Below, in pieces: positions 7,489 through 14,997 of a stretch of DNA of 30,795 nucleotides. Source of the DNA: a virus; IMG/VR virus record IMGVR_UViG_3300010373_000107, positions 1-30,795 of that record; one strand, written 5' to 3'. The notes under the pieces were generated by a model. That model was not told the origin of the DNA, searched no databases, and was given only the letters and a program-made list of their open reading frames with translations. Position 1 is the first letter of the stretch. Each line of letters opens with the position of its first letter. Both the position numbers and the translations under genes were made by a program.

Positions 7489-10400
7489 TCACTGGAGGCG
7501 ACGCTGTGCGTTGCTGCGCACCGTGGCGCCGCCGCGCATGGAATCGTCCTGCGCGAACTGATCGAGCTTGTCTTGCACGGCACTCGCGATGGTGTCGGCG
7601 ATCATCGTGGGATCCGCGAGCGTGGCGCCGTCAACCTGGATCGAGACCGTGTACGTATTTCCCTGGTACGTGACCTGCGGCGCCGCCGTATTCCCGGACG
7701 CCGGATACATCGGCGTCGTTGGAGTCGGAAGTGCGATCGGGCCTATAGTGTCAGTGCCAGAAACGATCGGCGGCGCGCCGGGGATGCTTGGAAGTGTCGG
7801 CGCGCTCGCGATGTACCGATCGAGCGCGATCTTGAAGCCGGTCGGCACGTTGGACAGCGTCGCCGTGAGGCTGTTCGCCGCGTTGTCGAGCGTATTGAGT
7901 CCGTCCGCAGCCGTGCCGATCGCGGACTCGAATTCGCCGATATTCTGGAATCCGCCGAAATCCGCGATCGAGATCGTGCCGGCAAGCGCGCGGGACAGGT
8001 CGTCCTGCAGCTGCTTGCGAATTGCGGCGCGTCCAGCCGCACTCGATGTGTCGACGTTGCCCGGGAGCATCGCGGGCGCCACGGTCCGGATCAACTGGAT
8101 CGCGCGGTTGAGCGAGTCCTGGTCGCTCGTCTTGCCAGCGAGCTTGTCGGTGAGATCGAGCAACCCCTGCTGGTCGCTCATCGTCGAGCCGAACTCGAAC
8201 ACTGCCTTCGTCGCGTCGGCAATGCCAGTCGAGAACGCCTGGAACGCCGTCTGATTGATCGTGCCATTGGTATTCTGGATCGTGAAACCCAGATCCTTGG
8301 CCGCTTGCTCGACCTGCGCGATAGTGAGCCCGTATTGCGCGAGTATGGGCCCCAGGAGCTTCATCTGGTCAGACAGGCCGCCAATGAGGCCGAACAACCC
8401 GAGCGATCCACTGATAGGCGCGGCCGTGCGCGTGAACTGCGCGACGCGGTCGACGTTGGCACCGCCCGATGTGAAGCCGGACAACTTCACAGCGACGTCC
8501 TGCAACCGCTGGTTGTTCGTCGCCATGAGCTGCTGCGTTTCCTTCTGCAGCGCGGTCTGACCGCCGAACACGGACGCGAATATCGCGATGCTCGAACCGA
8601 TGATTCCGGCACCGGCCGTGATCTGCGCCGCTGCGCTATCTGCCGTGCTGAAGCTGCTCACATTGGACGCGAGGTTGCCGGCGGAGTTGAGTATTCCGCC
8701 AAGCTGCTGCTGACCGAGCGCGTTGGCGGCGTCGGCGAGCCCATGCAAGCCCGTACCGAGCACAGTCAGCGATTCCGCGAGATGATCTACGGGCGACTTC
8801 GTCGACCCCGCGTTGATCGACTTGAGCAGTGTGTCAATCGCCTCGAGGATACGCTTCTTTTCTTCCAGCACCTCCGATGGCGTGCCGGGCAGGTTCATCG
8901 CGTCGACGGCGCGCTTGAGGTCGACGGCCATGTTCGCCGCGGTCGTCCGTGCACCGGCCATCGCCTTGTCCACGTCGACCGGCGTCTGTCCGTTCGCGAT
9001 CTTGGCTGCGTTCTCGATCGAGAGGCGCGCCGCTTGGACCGTCGCGGTGTCGACGGCGTCCCGGAGCGGCTGCAGGAAGCTGTCCGCGAGCTGCTGCTTG
9101 GGGACCGAATCGAGCGCGGCCTTATAGATCTTCTCGATCTGCTTGTCGAGACCCGCCTGCATGTCGATCTTCGGGAGCGACAGTCCCGCGAACTTCATAT
9201 CGGCGACCTTGGCGAGCGCGTCCTGCAGCTGCCCGATCTCGTCGACGCGCTTCTTAAATTCAGTCCCTGACTCGCCGGGATTACGGACGAATGCGCTCCC
9301 GAGATTATTGAGCGTTGCGAGCGCCTTGCCGATTGAGTCGTACGCTGACTGCGCTTCGGCCGGGAGTGGCCCCGCGAATTTCGCGATCTGGTCGATCTGC
9401 GCCACAAGCGTCCCGATCATGTCCGAGAGCTTGTCGACGCCGGCGTCTGCACCGCCGCCCGGGATAGTCACGTGCCCTGGCTCCGCCTGCGCCTTCCGGA
9501 CCGCAGCGAGTTGCGACATCAGCTTGTCGTGCTGCAACTGCACCGCGCGGATCTGCGCCTCGAGCGCGGGATCTTCGCCCGCTGCGCCCTCGAACGATCC
9601 GGCACCTTTGCCGGCGGCGAATCCGGACGGACCCTTCGGCGCTTTCGGGCGGCGCTTGATGAGTGCCGCTACGTCGGCATCGAGCTCGACAATCCCCCTC
9701 TGCGCGCCCGCTGCAGCCGCCGCAAGCTGCGCCTTGGTCATGGCGCCCAGGCTCGCCGTGAACTGATCCGTCTCGGCGCGCGCTGCGCGTGTCGCGTCGC
9801 CCGACTTGTAAAGCAGCGCCGCAAAAAACGCGAGCGGCGCCGCGATCACGGACAGCGAACCGAGCGACTTGGCGAGGCCGAGAAGGCCGGCCGTTCCAGT
9901 CGTCGTCTTGAGGAGCGCGTTGATCGCCGTCAGGTTGCGGATGAGGCTCCCCGTTACGACGATCACCGGCCCAGCCGCTGCGGCTACGACGCCGAACGCG
10001 ATCGCCGTATCCTTGAGCGGCGCCGGCAGATCGGTAACAGAGCGCGTGACGTCGGTCAGCGCGTGCACCGCCGCCGTGGTGGCGGGGATCAACTCCTTGC
10101 CCCACTCGGCGAGAAGCTCCTCTGTCGCGGACCGCAAGAACTTGAACGAATTGGCGGCGTTGTCAGCGGTGCGTGCAGCCTCGCCCATCTGGTTCGCAGC
10201 TTTGGTGCGAATGAGCGAAAGCGTTGCCTCCGCGATGGCGCTCTGCGATAGCTCGGAGCCAGTAGCAGCGAGGCCCATACGATACGCCTCCTGCTTCACC
10301 ATTGCCGAAGTGATCACGACGCCCAGCTGTACGAGGCCGCGCGTCTTGCCGGCGATGCCCTTCTCGAGTGCGTTCATGGCGTCGTCGATACCGACGCCGT

Positions 10401-10818
10401 TGAACGCGGCCATATCGGCGGCCATCGTCGTCAGCTGCTGCGTGAGCGCCGTCGCAGCACGAGGCGCGATACCCATCTGCTCCACGAAGTTCTGCGTCGT
10501 GGCGAGCAGCCTATCCATCTCGCCAGTCGTCGCCGGTATCGTGAGAAGCGCCTGCTTTTCGAACGCCTTCATCGCATCCGACGCGGGGCCAAAGATGCGA
10601 GAGAATCGCACCATCGCGGCTTCGTCGTCGGCTGCGAACTTGGTCATCGCCCCAGCAATCGCGACGAGCGGCACGGTAACCGCGAGCGACATCTCCTTGC
10701 CGGCCTTCTCGATATTCGACGCCGATTTGAGAAATGTCTTTTCCGCGCTATCGAGGTTCTTCTGCCACGACACGATGTCCGCGGAGAGTTTGACCGTCAT
10801 GGTCGCGACCTGTCCCAT
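7489..10818 (-). CDS. Tail tape measure protein
   Basis: This is the longest gene (1109 residues). The N-terminus (MTVKLSADIVSWQKNLDSAEKTFLKSASNIEKAGK) followed by a hydrophobic stretch (VTVPLVAIAGAMTKFAADDEAAMVRF) and KGIAGKTRGLVQLGVVI matches the TP901-type tape measure core domain. Further hydrophobic segments occur at about 270-300 and 320-340. The rest is helical and Ala-rich. Tape measure proteins set tail length and help DNA entry. By the usual rule of about 0.15 nm per residue this would predict a tail near 165 nm (inference). The ribosome binding site GGAGGG sits just upstream of the ATG. No lysozyme or peptidase motif was noticed. Confidence 0.9.
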   Translation of the reverse strand: MGQVATMTVKLSADIVSWQKNLDSAEKTFLKSASNIEKAGKEMSLAVTVPLVAIAGAMTKFAADDEAAMVRFSRIFGPASDAMKAFEKQALLTIPATTGEMDRLLATTQNFVEQMGIAPRAATALTQQLTTMAADMAAFNGVGIDDAMNALEKGIAGKTRGLVQLGVVITSAMVKQEAYRMGLAATGSELSQSAIAEATLSLIRTKAANQMGEAARTADNAANSFKFLRSATEELLAEWGKELIPATTAAVHALTDVTRSVTDLPAPLKDTAIAFGVVAAAAGPVIVVTGSLIRNLTAINALLKTTTGTAGLLGLAKSLGSLSVIAAPLAFFAALLYKSGDATRAARAETDQFTASLGAMTKAQLAAAAAGAQRGIVELDADVAALIKRRPKAPKGPSGFAAGKGAGSFEGAAGEDPALEAQIRAVQLQHDKLMSQLAAVRKAQAEPGHVTIPGGGADAGVDKLSDMIGTLVAQIDQIAKFAGPLPAEAQSAYDSIGKALATLNNLGSAFVRNPGESGTEFKKRVDEIGQLQDALAKVADMKFAGLSLPKIDMQAGLDKQIEKIYKAALDSVPKQQLADSFLQPLRDAVDTATVQAARLSIENAAKIANGQTPVDVDKAMAGARTTAANMAVDLKRAVDAMNLPGTPSEVLEEKKRILEAIDTLLKSINAGSTKSPVDHLAESLTVLGTGLHGLADAANALGQQQLGGILNSAGNLASNVSSFSTADSAAAQITAGAGIIGSSIAIFASVFGGQTALQKETQQLMATNNQRLQDVAVKLSGFTSGGANVDRVAQFTRTAAPISGSLGLFGLIGGLSDQMKLLGPILAQYGLTIAQVEQAAKDLGFTIQNTNGTINQTAFQAFSTGIADATKAVFEFGSTMSDQQGLLDLTDKLAGKTSDQDSLNRAIQLIRTVAPAMLPGNVDTSSAAGRAAIRKQLQDDLSRALAGTISIADFGGFQNIGEFESAIGTAADGLNTLDNAANSLTATLSNVPTGFKIALDRYIASAPTLPSIPGAPPIVSGTDTIGPIALPTPTTPMYPASGNTAAPQVTYQGNTYTVSIQVDGATLADPTMIADTIASAVQDKLDQFAQDDSMRGGATVRSNAQRRLQ

Positions 10819-10848
10819 CTGCCTAGCCCTCCACGGTTGGCGTTGCGG

Positions 10849-11363
10849 TCATCGGTTCTTTCGTGCGGCTTCCATCTCTTCGTTGTAGATCGTGTCCACG
10901 ATCCCCCACTCGGTGAGCTCTTCGGACGACATTGTCGCCTCGAGCTCGGCTACTGTCCGGCCCAGCCTCTCGGCTAGGTGGAAGACGTATCGTCGGTGGG
11001 GGTCGGCGCGGAGTTTTTTTCCAGTACCACGGCGGCGCTCGCGGTTCCGGACAGCCTGTTCGCGACATCGGTCATCTGCTCGACCACGTCGGCCGGCATC
11101 GATCCGATCAGCTCGGAATCGGCGGGTCCGAATAGCTGCTCGCCGCTCTCGGGGTCGTACACAGACTCGATCACCAAACGCGTGGTGTATCGCTCGAAGT
11201 CGATCGCGTTGGTGCTGCCCTCGATGCGCGAGTACGTAAGCACCCGGCCCTTGGCGCCCGCCGTCATGCCGCGGATCTCGACCGTCGCGTCCAGTTCCGG
11301 AATGAGGAGCGGCTCCTTCTTGACAGCGGCGCCGAACAGCTTGCTACGGAGTGTGGAATTCAT
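10849..11363 (-). CDS. Tail assembly chaperone GT (made by -1 frameshift)
   Basis: The short G frame runs to 11013. A -1 shift at the A AAA AAC heptamer then continues the protein for 54 residues: LRADPHRRYVFHLAERL, then AELEATMSSEELTEWG and a tail ending EAARKNR, stopping at TGA 10851..10849. The extension is compact, charged and helical, like known T segments of siphophage chaperones. The fusion is 171 residues. G and GT normally bind tape measure and recruit tail tube subunits. The frameshift product fills the space between the G stop and tape measure, which otherwise would be empty. Confidence 0.85.
10974..11363 (-). CDS. Tail assembly chaperone G
   Basis: This 129-residue protein starts MNSTLRSKLFGAAVKKEPLLIPELDATVEIRGMTAGAKG, a form common in siphophage tail assembly chaperones located between tail tube and tape measure. 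It includes RVLTYSRIE and FERYTTRLVIESVYDPESGEQLF, the predicted interaction core. The C-terminus (SAPTPTDDTSST) after the slippery site is low-complexity, consistent with translation past an unshifted frameshift site. It is transient and not part of the virion. A gap of 39 bases without recognisable elements separates it from the tail tube gene. Confidence 0.85.
   Translation of the reverse strand: MNSTLRSKLFGAAVKKEPLLIPELDATVEIRGMTAGAKGRVLTYSRIEGSTNAIDFERYTTRLVIESVYDPESGEQLFGPADSELIGSMPADVVEQMTDVANRLSGTASAAVVLEKNSAPTPTDDTSST
11013..11019 (-). other. Programmed -1 ribosomal frameshift site A AAA AAC
   Basis: On the minus strand the codons read GAA AAA AAC, giving the classic slippery heptamer A AAA AAC in the right phase. 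After the slip the next codon is CTC and the frame stays open for 54 codons. This is the standard way G/GT tail chaperones are made. I did not identify a clear downstream pseudoknot. Confidence 0.85.
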
Positions 11364-11402
11364 TTGCCCGTTGAGTTGTGTGATGGGTGTTGTGTGAGAC
11401 CG

Positions 11403-12023
11403 TTACGCGATCGCGAGCACATTGTCGTCCACGTCCGCCGTGCCCGACCAGTCGATGCTCTCGTCGATAGCGCCATCGACCGACGCCGAGAGCGCGGCTT
11501 TGGTGAGCGTCGTCCACACGCGCATCGTGAACGCGGCCGTCGAGTCCGCGAAGAATTCGAGTACGACTGGCGTCTCGCCGTCCATCGCGTCGAAGAAATA
11601 AGAGTCGTTCTGATACCAGACCCCGAGCGAGCCCGTGACGTTGAGCATTCCGCCCAGGGACTTCTTCCAATCGGAACCGAAGTCCGACACATCGATCAAG
11701 GTGCGATCGCGCGTGATGGTGAACTGCTTGCACCCAGCCGCTGTGGAAAGCGGCAGATACGACCCGGACACGGTGATTACGCTGGCACCCTGCGACGCCG
11801 CGAACGTCACGCGACCGACGATGCGCTCGATCGTGAATCCGGTTGTCACCGCGACGCCATCAACCTTGACGGTCAGAGCGGCCGTAGGATCCCAGCAGTT
11901 CTTTGTCGCGTCGGTGATGGTGTAGACCTTGTCCGCTACGTCACCGGTGGTGGCTTCATCGGTGAACGCAACGGGGGCGCCCGCCACGCGGACGAGCGCC
12001 TTCCTGCCTGCAAGTGCCGTCAT
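11403..12023 (-). CDS. Tail tube protein paralogue 2, with inserted domain
   Basis: The 206-residue protein begins MTALAGRKALVRV, nearly the same as the gene just upstream (MTALAGRKSLVKV). Both carry the same core: TLIDVSDFGSDWKKSLGGML here (109-128), 19 of 30 positions equal over the aligned stretch. This copy has about 70 extra residues (about 20-90: FTDEATTGDVADKVYTI through GASVITVSGSYLP), resembling a separate small beta domain. The DVS-FG-DWK-SL-G pattern is that of TP901-1-like major tail proteins, which stack as hexameric rings to form the tail tube. Whether both copies enter the tube or one is a specialised ring is not known. ATG lies 13 bases after the upstream stop. Confidence 0.8.
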   Translation of the reverse strand: MTALAGRKALVRVAGAPVAFTDEATTGDVADKVYTITDATKNCWDPTAALTVKVDGVAVTTGFTIERIVGRVTFAASQGASVITVSGSYLPLSTAAGCKQFTITRDRTLIDVSDFGSDWKKSLGGMLNVTGSLGVWYQNDSYFFDAMDGETPVVLEFFADSTAAFTMRVWTTLTKAALSASVDGAIDESIDWSGTADVDDNVLAIA

Positions 12024-12036
12024 GGCGGGCTCCTGG

Positions 12037-12438
12037 CTATATGATCGTGATGCCGCCGGTCTGATTACCGGAGACCTGGAGCGAGACTTCCTTGTCCACG
12101 CCGGAATCGGCGCTGAACTTCGTGATGGTCGCCTGCATCTGCCATCCGGCTGTGCCATCGGGCAGATACTGGATGAAGACGTCGGTGCCGGCCATGAAGG
12201 CCGTCTCGAGCACGCCCTGGCCTGTGGTGTCGCTCGGCTCGTAGTTACCCTGCAGGTCGAACGTCGCGTCCAGAATGCCGCGCAGCGAGCGCTTCCAGTC
12301 GTCGCCGAATTCGGAGACGTCAATCAACGCGCCGTCGCGCGAGAACGTGATCTGCTTGATGCCCTTGACGTTGACGAATGAGCCGCCCGACGTCGTGCAG
12401 ACCTTTACCAGTGATTTCCTTCCCGCGAGTGCGGTCAT
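12037..12438 (-). CDS. Tail tube protein paralogue 1
   Basis: The 133-residue protein starts MTALAGRKSLVKV and contains ALIDVSEFGDDWKRSLRGIL (37-56), the core signature of the TP901-1-like major tail protein family. It then has FDLQGNYEPSD, DVFIQYLPDGTAGWQMQATITKF and a final VSLQVSGNQTGGITII. It is the shorter of two tandem paralogues and lacks the inserted domain. It probably builds the tail tube or a terminal ring, in the virion. It starts three bases after the stop of the previous gene. Confidence 0.8.
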   Translation of the reverse strand: MTALAGRKSLVKVCTTSGGSFVNVKGIKQITFSRDGALIDVSEFGDDWKRSLRGILDATFDLQGNYEPSDTTGQGVLETAFMAGTDVFIQYLPDGTAGWQMQATITKFSADSGVDKEVSLQVSGNQTGGITII

Positions 12439-12441
12439 TTT

Positions 12442-12723
12442 CTAGCCCTCTGTGATTGGTTCGGGTTGTGGTGCGCTTGGTGGTTCGGTGGTGGAGTGGA
12501 AACCGCAGGCGCGGCACCGCCTCTCCAACGGGCCGCCCATAGTTGTGAGATCTTCGCGCTGATCCATCGGGTGAGCGCACCCGCCGTCCGCGTCGTCCTC
12601 GATCGGCAAGCCCAGCGCGGTGAGCGTAACGTCGATCTGCGCGATCGTCGTCTCGGCCATCGCGCGCGCTGCCAGGAGCTGCGCGATGAGAACTTCGCGA
12701 TTGAGGGCAGGATTGATCGTCAT
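12442..12723 (-). CDS. Small helical protein with C-terminal zinc-binding motif
   Basis: The 93-residue protein has a helical N-terminal half (EVLIAQLLAARAMAETTIAQIDVTLTAL). A Cys/His cluster follows, with CAHP at about 49-52 and CRACGFH at about 70-76, spaced like a zinc ribbon. Small phage proteins with CxHP...CxxCG occur in many siphophages, with function unclear to me. It lies between the tail terminator-like gene and the tail tube genes, an unusual place for a zinc protein. The start ATG overlaps the upstream stop (ATGA). Confidence 0.65.
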   Translation of the reverse strand: MTINPALNREVLIAQLLAARAMAETTIAQIDVTLTALGLPIEDDADGGCAHPMDQREDLTTMGGPLERRCRACGFHSTTEPPSAPQPEPITEG

Positions 12724-13163
12724 GCTGCCTCCAGTGTGGCGCGGAATCGCGCGACGACGTGTCTGTACGTGCCGCCGTTGCCGTCGCCTTCACCGGGCAT
12801 CGGCTGGCCGAACTCGTATGCGTAGTCCACGACCGCGAAGCCTTGGACGGTGAGCGGCGCGGATTCGAGCAGTGTGATCATCGCGTCCATGATCGTGAGC
12901 GCGCGCTTGTTACCGCGCGGAGACGCCCCGGCGAGCGTCGCGCCGTCGCGGTCAAATACATGGAACGTGCGCGTCACTTCGCGGCCGTCGTTGGCGAAGC
13001 TGCGATACGGGACCTCGGTCGCCTCGCCGAGCACGACGAACGGCTCCGCCTGATTCTCTGGGATGGCGTCGAACACGCCCGTCACCATCGCGGCAAACGG
13101 TGCGTCGCCCGTGAGACGCGCATACTCTGCGGGCTGCAGATTGATGATCGCGCTGCCTGTCAT
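12720..13163 (-). CDS. Tail completion/terminator protein, DUF3168-like
   Basis: The 147-residue protein reads YARLTGDAPFAAMVTGVFDAIPENQAEPFVVLGEATEVPYRSF, then TRTFHVFDRDG, GNKRALTIMDAMITLLESAPL and a final beta-strand TYRHVVARFRATLEA. This order, the conserved VPYV/VLGE-like motif and the place between the gp10-like protein and the tail tube match DUF3168-type proteins, which cap the tail tube at the head-proximal end. ATG at 13163 was chosen because upstream in-frame sequence lies in the neighbour's reading frame. Confidence 0.75.
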   Translation of the reverse strand: MTGSAIINLQPAEYARLTGDAPFAAMVTGVFDAIPENQAEPFVVLGEATEVPYRSFANDGREVTRTFHVFDRDGATLAGASPRGNKRALTIMDAMITLLESAPLTVQGFAVVDYAYEFGQPMPGEGDGNGGTYRHVVARFRATLEAA

Positions 13164-13173
13164 ATCGCGCGCC

Positions 13174-13653
13174 TCATGCTGCCGCCCCGCCGGACTCGGC
13201 CGCCGAAGCTGCACCGATCAATGCGGCTGCGATACGCGCCTCGTGATGCGGGCGCGTCTCCTCGATTGCGGGCACGATGAACGGCTCGGCTGGCTTGTTG
13301 CGCCTGGAGTCGCCGAACTCGACGACCATCGCATAGACGCCGGGCATCGTGTTGGCGAGAGTCGGCACGCGATGTTTCACCCGACGCTTGCCAGTCGAGC
13401 GCGACCGACGCTTGAGTGTGCCGTATCCGACCTCGAGGTATCCCGTCGGATAGTCCGGTGCGCGCGTCGTTCGGATCGTCGCCGCGAGCTCGCCGGTCAG
13501 GCGCGGCACACGGGCGAGCGCGTCCGCCTTGGCCTCTGCCAAAGATTCGTCCACCGCCTTGATGCAACGCGTGCGCGTGCCGGTGTTGAGCAGCGCCAGC
13601 GAGCGCCGCACCTGCGGGATGCCGCTTACAACGGCAGATACGAAGTCGCTCAC
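13174..13653 (-). CDS. HK97 gp10-like neck/tail-joining protein
   Basis: From a GTG at 13653 the protein has 159 residues and begins SDFVSAVVSGIPQVRRSLALL, followed by DESLAEAKADALARVPRLTGELAATIRTT. This matches the HK97-gp10 pattern, in which a VPxxTGxLxxSI motif is followed by a beta region (GYLEVGYG) and a VEFG motif (AMVVEFGDSRRNKPAEPFIVPAIEET). A longer start at GTG 13692 would overlap the upstream gene by 11 bases and add a Glu/Arg repeat segment. The family usually begins near SDF, so the shorter start is preferred. It joins head and tail. Confidence 0.75.
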   Translation of the reverse strand: MSDFVSAVVSGIPQVRRSLALLNTGTRTRCIKAVDESLAEAKADALARVPRLTGELAATIRTTRAPDYPTGYLEVGYGTLKRRSRSTGKRRVKHRVPTLANTMPGVYAMVVEFGDSRRNKPAEPFIVPAIEETRPHHEARIAAALIGAASAAESGGAAA

Positions 13654-13681
13654 GGAACGCGCCTCGCGTGCCTCTCGCGCC

Positions 13682-14041
13682 TCACGTGTCACCCGCCTCG
13701 TTGCCAATCTCGACGCACGCAAGCTCGATCTCGCGATGGCGCTCCTCCAAGTCGCGCACGCCGGCGATACGGAAGCGCCGAGTGCCGAGGCCCACGACCA
13801 TTGCTTCGGTGACGCCCGCGCGATAGCGCATGTTGACGCGATGCGTGCGCTCGGTTTGCACTGACATCGCCTGATCGCGCTCGCGCGACGTGACGGGCGA
13901 GACCATCGCGCGCGTCGTAGCAAACACCGAGGCCGAGGCGCCGTCCGCGCCGCCCATGCCGTCGGATCCACCTGCGGCGGGAAGGAGGAGCGTGACAACC
14001 TGGCGCATGAGCCCCGGAGGCGTCCACGGTGAGCCGGCCAT
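13682..14041 (-). CDS. Head closure / head-tail adaptor protein
   Basis: The 119-residue protein starts with MAGSPWTPPGLMRQVVTLLLPA, close to the opening of phage head-tail adaptors, in which the first strands are RxRVTLL-like. It then has ATTRAMVSPVTSRERDQAMSVQTERTHRVNMRYRAGVTEAMVVGLGTRRFRIAGVRDLEERHREIELACVEI (adaptor pattern THRVxMRYR...F.I.GV.D..ER...L.L.C.E). This is the phage_H_T_join type. It seals the portal after DNA packaging. The ATG overlaps the stop of the connector gene (TAATG). Confidence 0.8.
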   Translation of the reverse strand: MAGSPWTPPGLMRQVVTLLLPAAGGSDGMGGADGASASVFATTRAMVSPVTSRERDQAMSVQTERTHRVNMRYRAGVTEAMVVGLGTRRFRIAGVRDLEERHREIELACVEIGNEAGDT

Positions 14042-14721
14042 TACACGAACTCCAGGATGCGATATGGCGCCAGGAGTGCGGTGACGGTGAAGGGCACTTC
14101 GTCGGCCGTGAACCGGACCAGCGTCACCGCTTCACGATTCTCGTACCATGTGCCGACCAGGAGTTTTATCGCGGCGATGATGCCCTGCGGCACATCCGTG
14201 CCTGCATCACCGTAGCCGGCATCGTATGTGATGACCACGCCCTCGGGATGGACGAGCGTTGTAGGCCAGATTCCGCCGGGCGCGGGGGTGAGCGTCGCTT
14301 CCCATGCGTCGGCCGACAGTACGTAGGTCGACGGATCGAGCGTCACGAGCGTGCCCGTCGTGTCGCGATATTTGACGCTCGTGATTGACTGCACCATCCC
14401 GCGCGGCAGCCTTAACGCGTAGCGAAACGCGACCGACCCGGACACGGGCGTGCCGGGGAGCGAGAGCGGATCTACGCCGTAAACGGGGACGCCCAAGACG
14501 CCGGTCGCGCCAGGGAAGCCGGGGAGTGCTAACTGCCACGTCTGCGTGATCAACGATCGGCCGCAGATTTCCTCAACCCATTGCCGCGCGGCGGTCGCGA
14601 GCGACGTAATCAGATCGTCGTCCGCCGTGACGTCGGTGTCGACGCGCAAATGCAGCTTCGCTTCGGCGAGCGAGACCGGTTCGGCTGCCGGCGCCGCGGT
14701 GAGGGTGAGGTGGCCTGGCAC
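14041..14721 (-). CDS. Head-tail connector, gp6-like / phiE125 gp8-like
   Basis: The 226-residue protein starts at GTG. The N-terminal region EPVSLAEAKLHLRVDTDVTADDDLITSLATAARQWVEEICGRSLITQTW is the hallmark of gp6-like connector proteins, where a LAEAKxHLR helix and a second helix WVE..xGRxL pack as a ring on the portal. The longer C-terminal part (SVAFRYALRLPRGMVQSITSVKYRD through GIIAAIKLLVGTWYENREAV) resembles the extended phiE125-type form. The protein forms a ring under the portal in the virion neck. It starts five bases after the stop of the previous gene. Confidence 0.85.
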   Translation of the reverse strand: MPGHLTLTAAPAAEPVSLAEAKLHLRVDTDVTADDDLITSLATAARQWVEEICGRSLITQTWQLALPGFPGATGVLGVPVYGVDPLSLPGTPVSGSVAFRYALRLPRGMVQSITSVKYRDTTGTLVTLDPSTYVLSADAWEATLTPAPGGIWPTTLVHPEGVVITYDAGYGDAGTDVPQGIIAAIKLLVGTWYENREAVTLVRFTADEVPFTVTALLAPYRILEFV

Positions 14722-14726
14722 GGTCG

Positions 14727-14927
14727 CTACTTGCCCTTCGCTGCGGGCTTGACTGTCGTCTCGCGAATGCTCCGCGTCGCGGCTTCCGGGGCTGCGTCCT
14801 CGACATACGGCTCGGCCTTGCCCGCGTTCAACGCGGCCACGGCTTCATCGTCCGGCAGATCATAAACGACGCCCGGCATGCGACTCCACGTGACGGACGC
14901 CTCGGACACGAGATACTTGACCTTCAT
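14727..14927 (-). CDS. Small head-associated hypothetical protein
   Basis: The 66-residue protein starts at MKVKYLVSEASVTWSRMPGVVYDLPDDEAVAALNAGKAEPY. The pattern of initial beta-strand, GxVYDLPDDEA and LIxxGxAEP is common in small phage proteins located after the major capsid gene. A short Ala/Glu/Arg-rich tail follows. Its role is not known; a capsid accessory or minor connector is possible. A longer in-frame start would run through the strong hairpin upstream, so the shorter start was chosen. Confidence 0.7.
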   Translation of the reverse strand: MKVKYLVSEASVTWSRMPGVVYDLPDDEAVAALNAGKAEPYVEDAAPEAATRSIRETTVKPAAKGK

Positions 14928-14961
14928 GATGGTGCGCTCCGTTGGTGATGAGTGACCGACT

Positions 14962-14989
14962 GAGTGGGCCGGGCATTCCCGGCCCACTC
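14962..14989 (-). other. Perfect 12-bp hairpin after the major capsid gene
   Basis: GAGTGGGCCGGG, loop AATG, CCCGGCCCACTC form a perfect stem on either strand, 8 bases past the capsid stop codon. No T-run follows on the minus strand, so it is not a clear terminator. It may slow transcription or protect the 3' end of abundant capsid mRNA from exonucleases. Confidence 0.75.
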
Positions 14990-14997
14990 ACACGTCA

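Noticed and set aside
7327-9270. Long plus-strand frame of 647 codons over tape measure
   Set aside because: It is the mirror of the tape-measure gene: Arg-rich, no recognisable domains, no ribosome site; typical GC-rich shadow frame.
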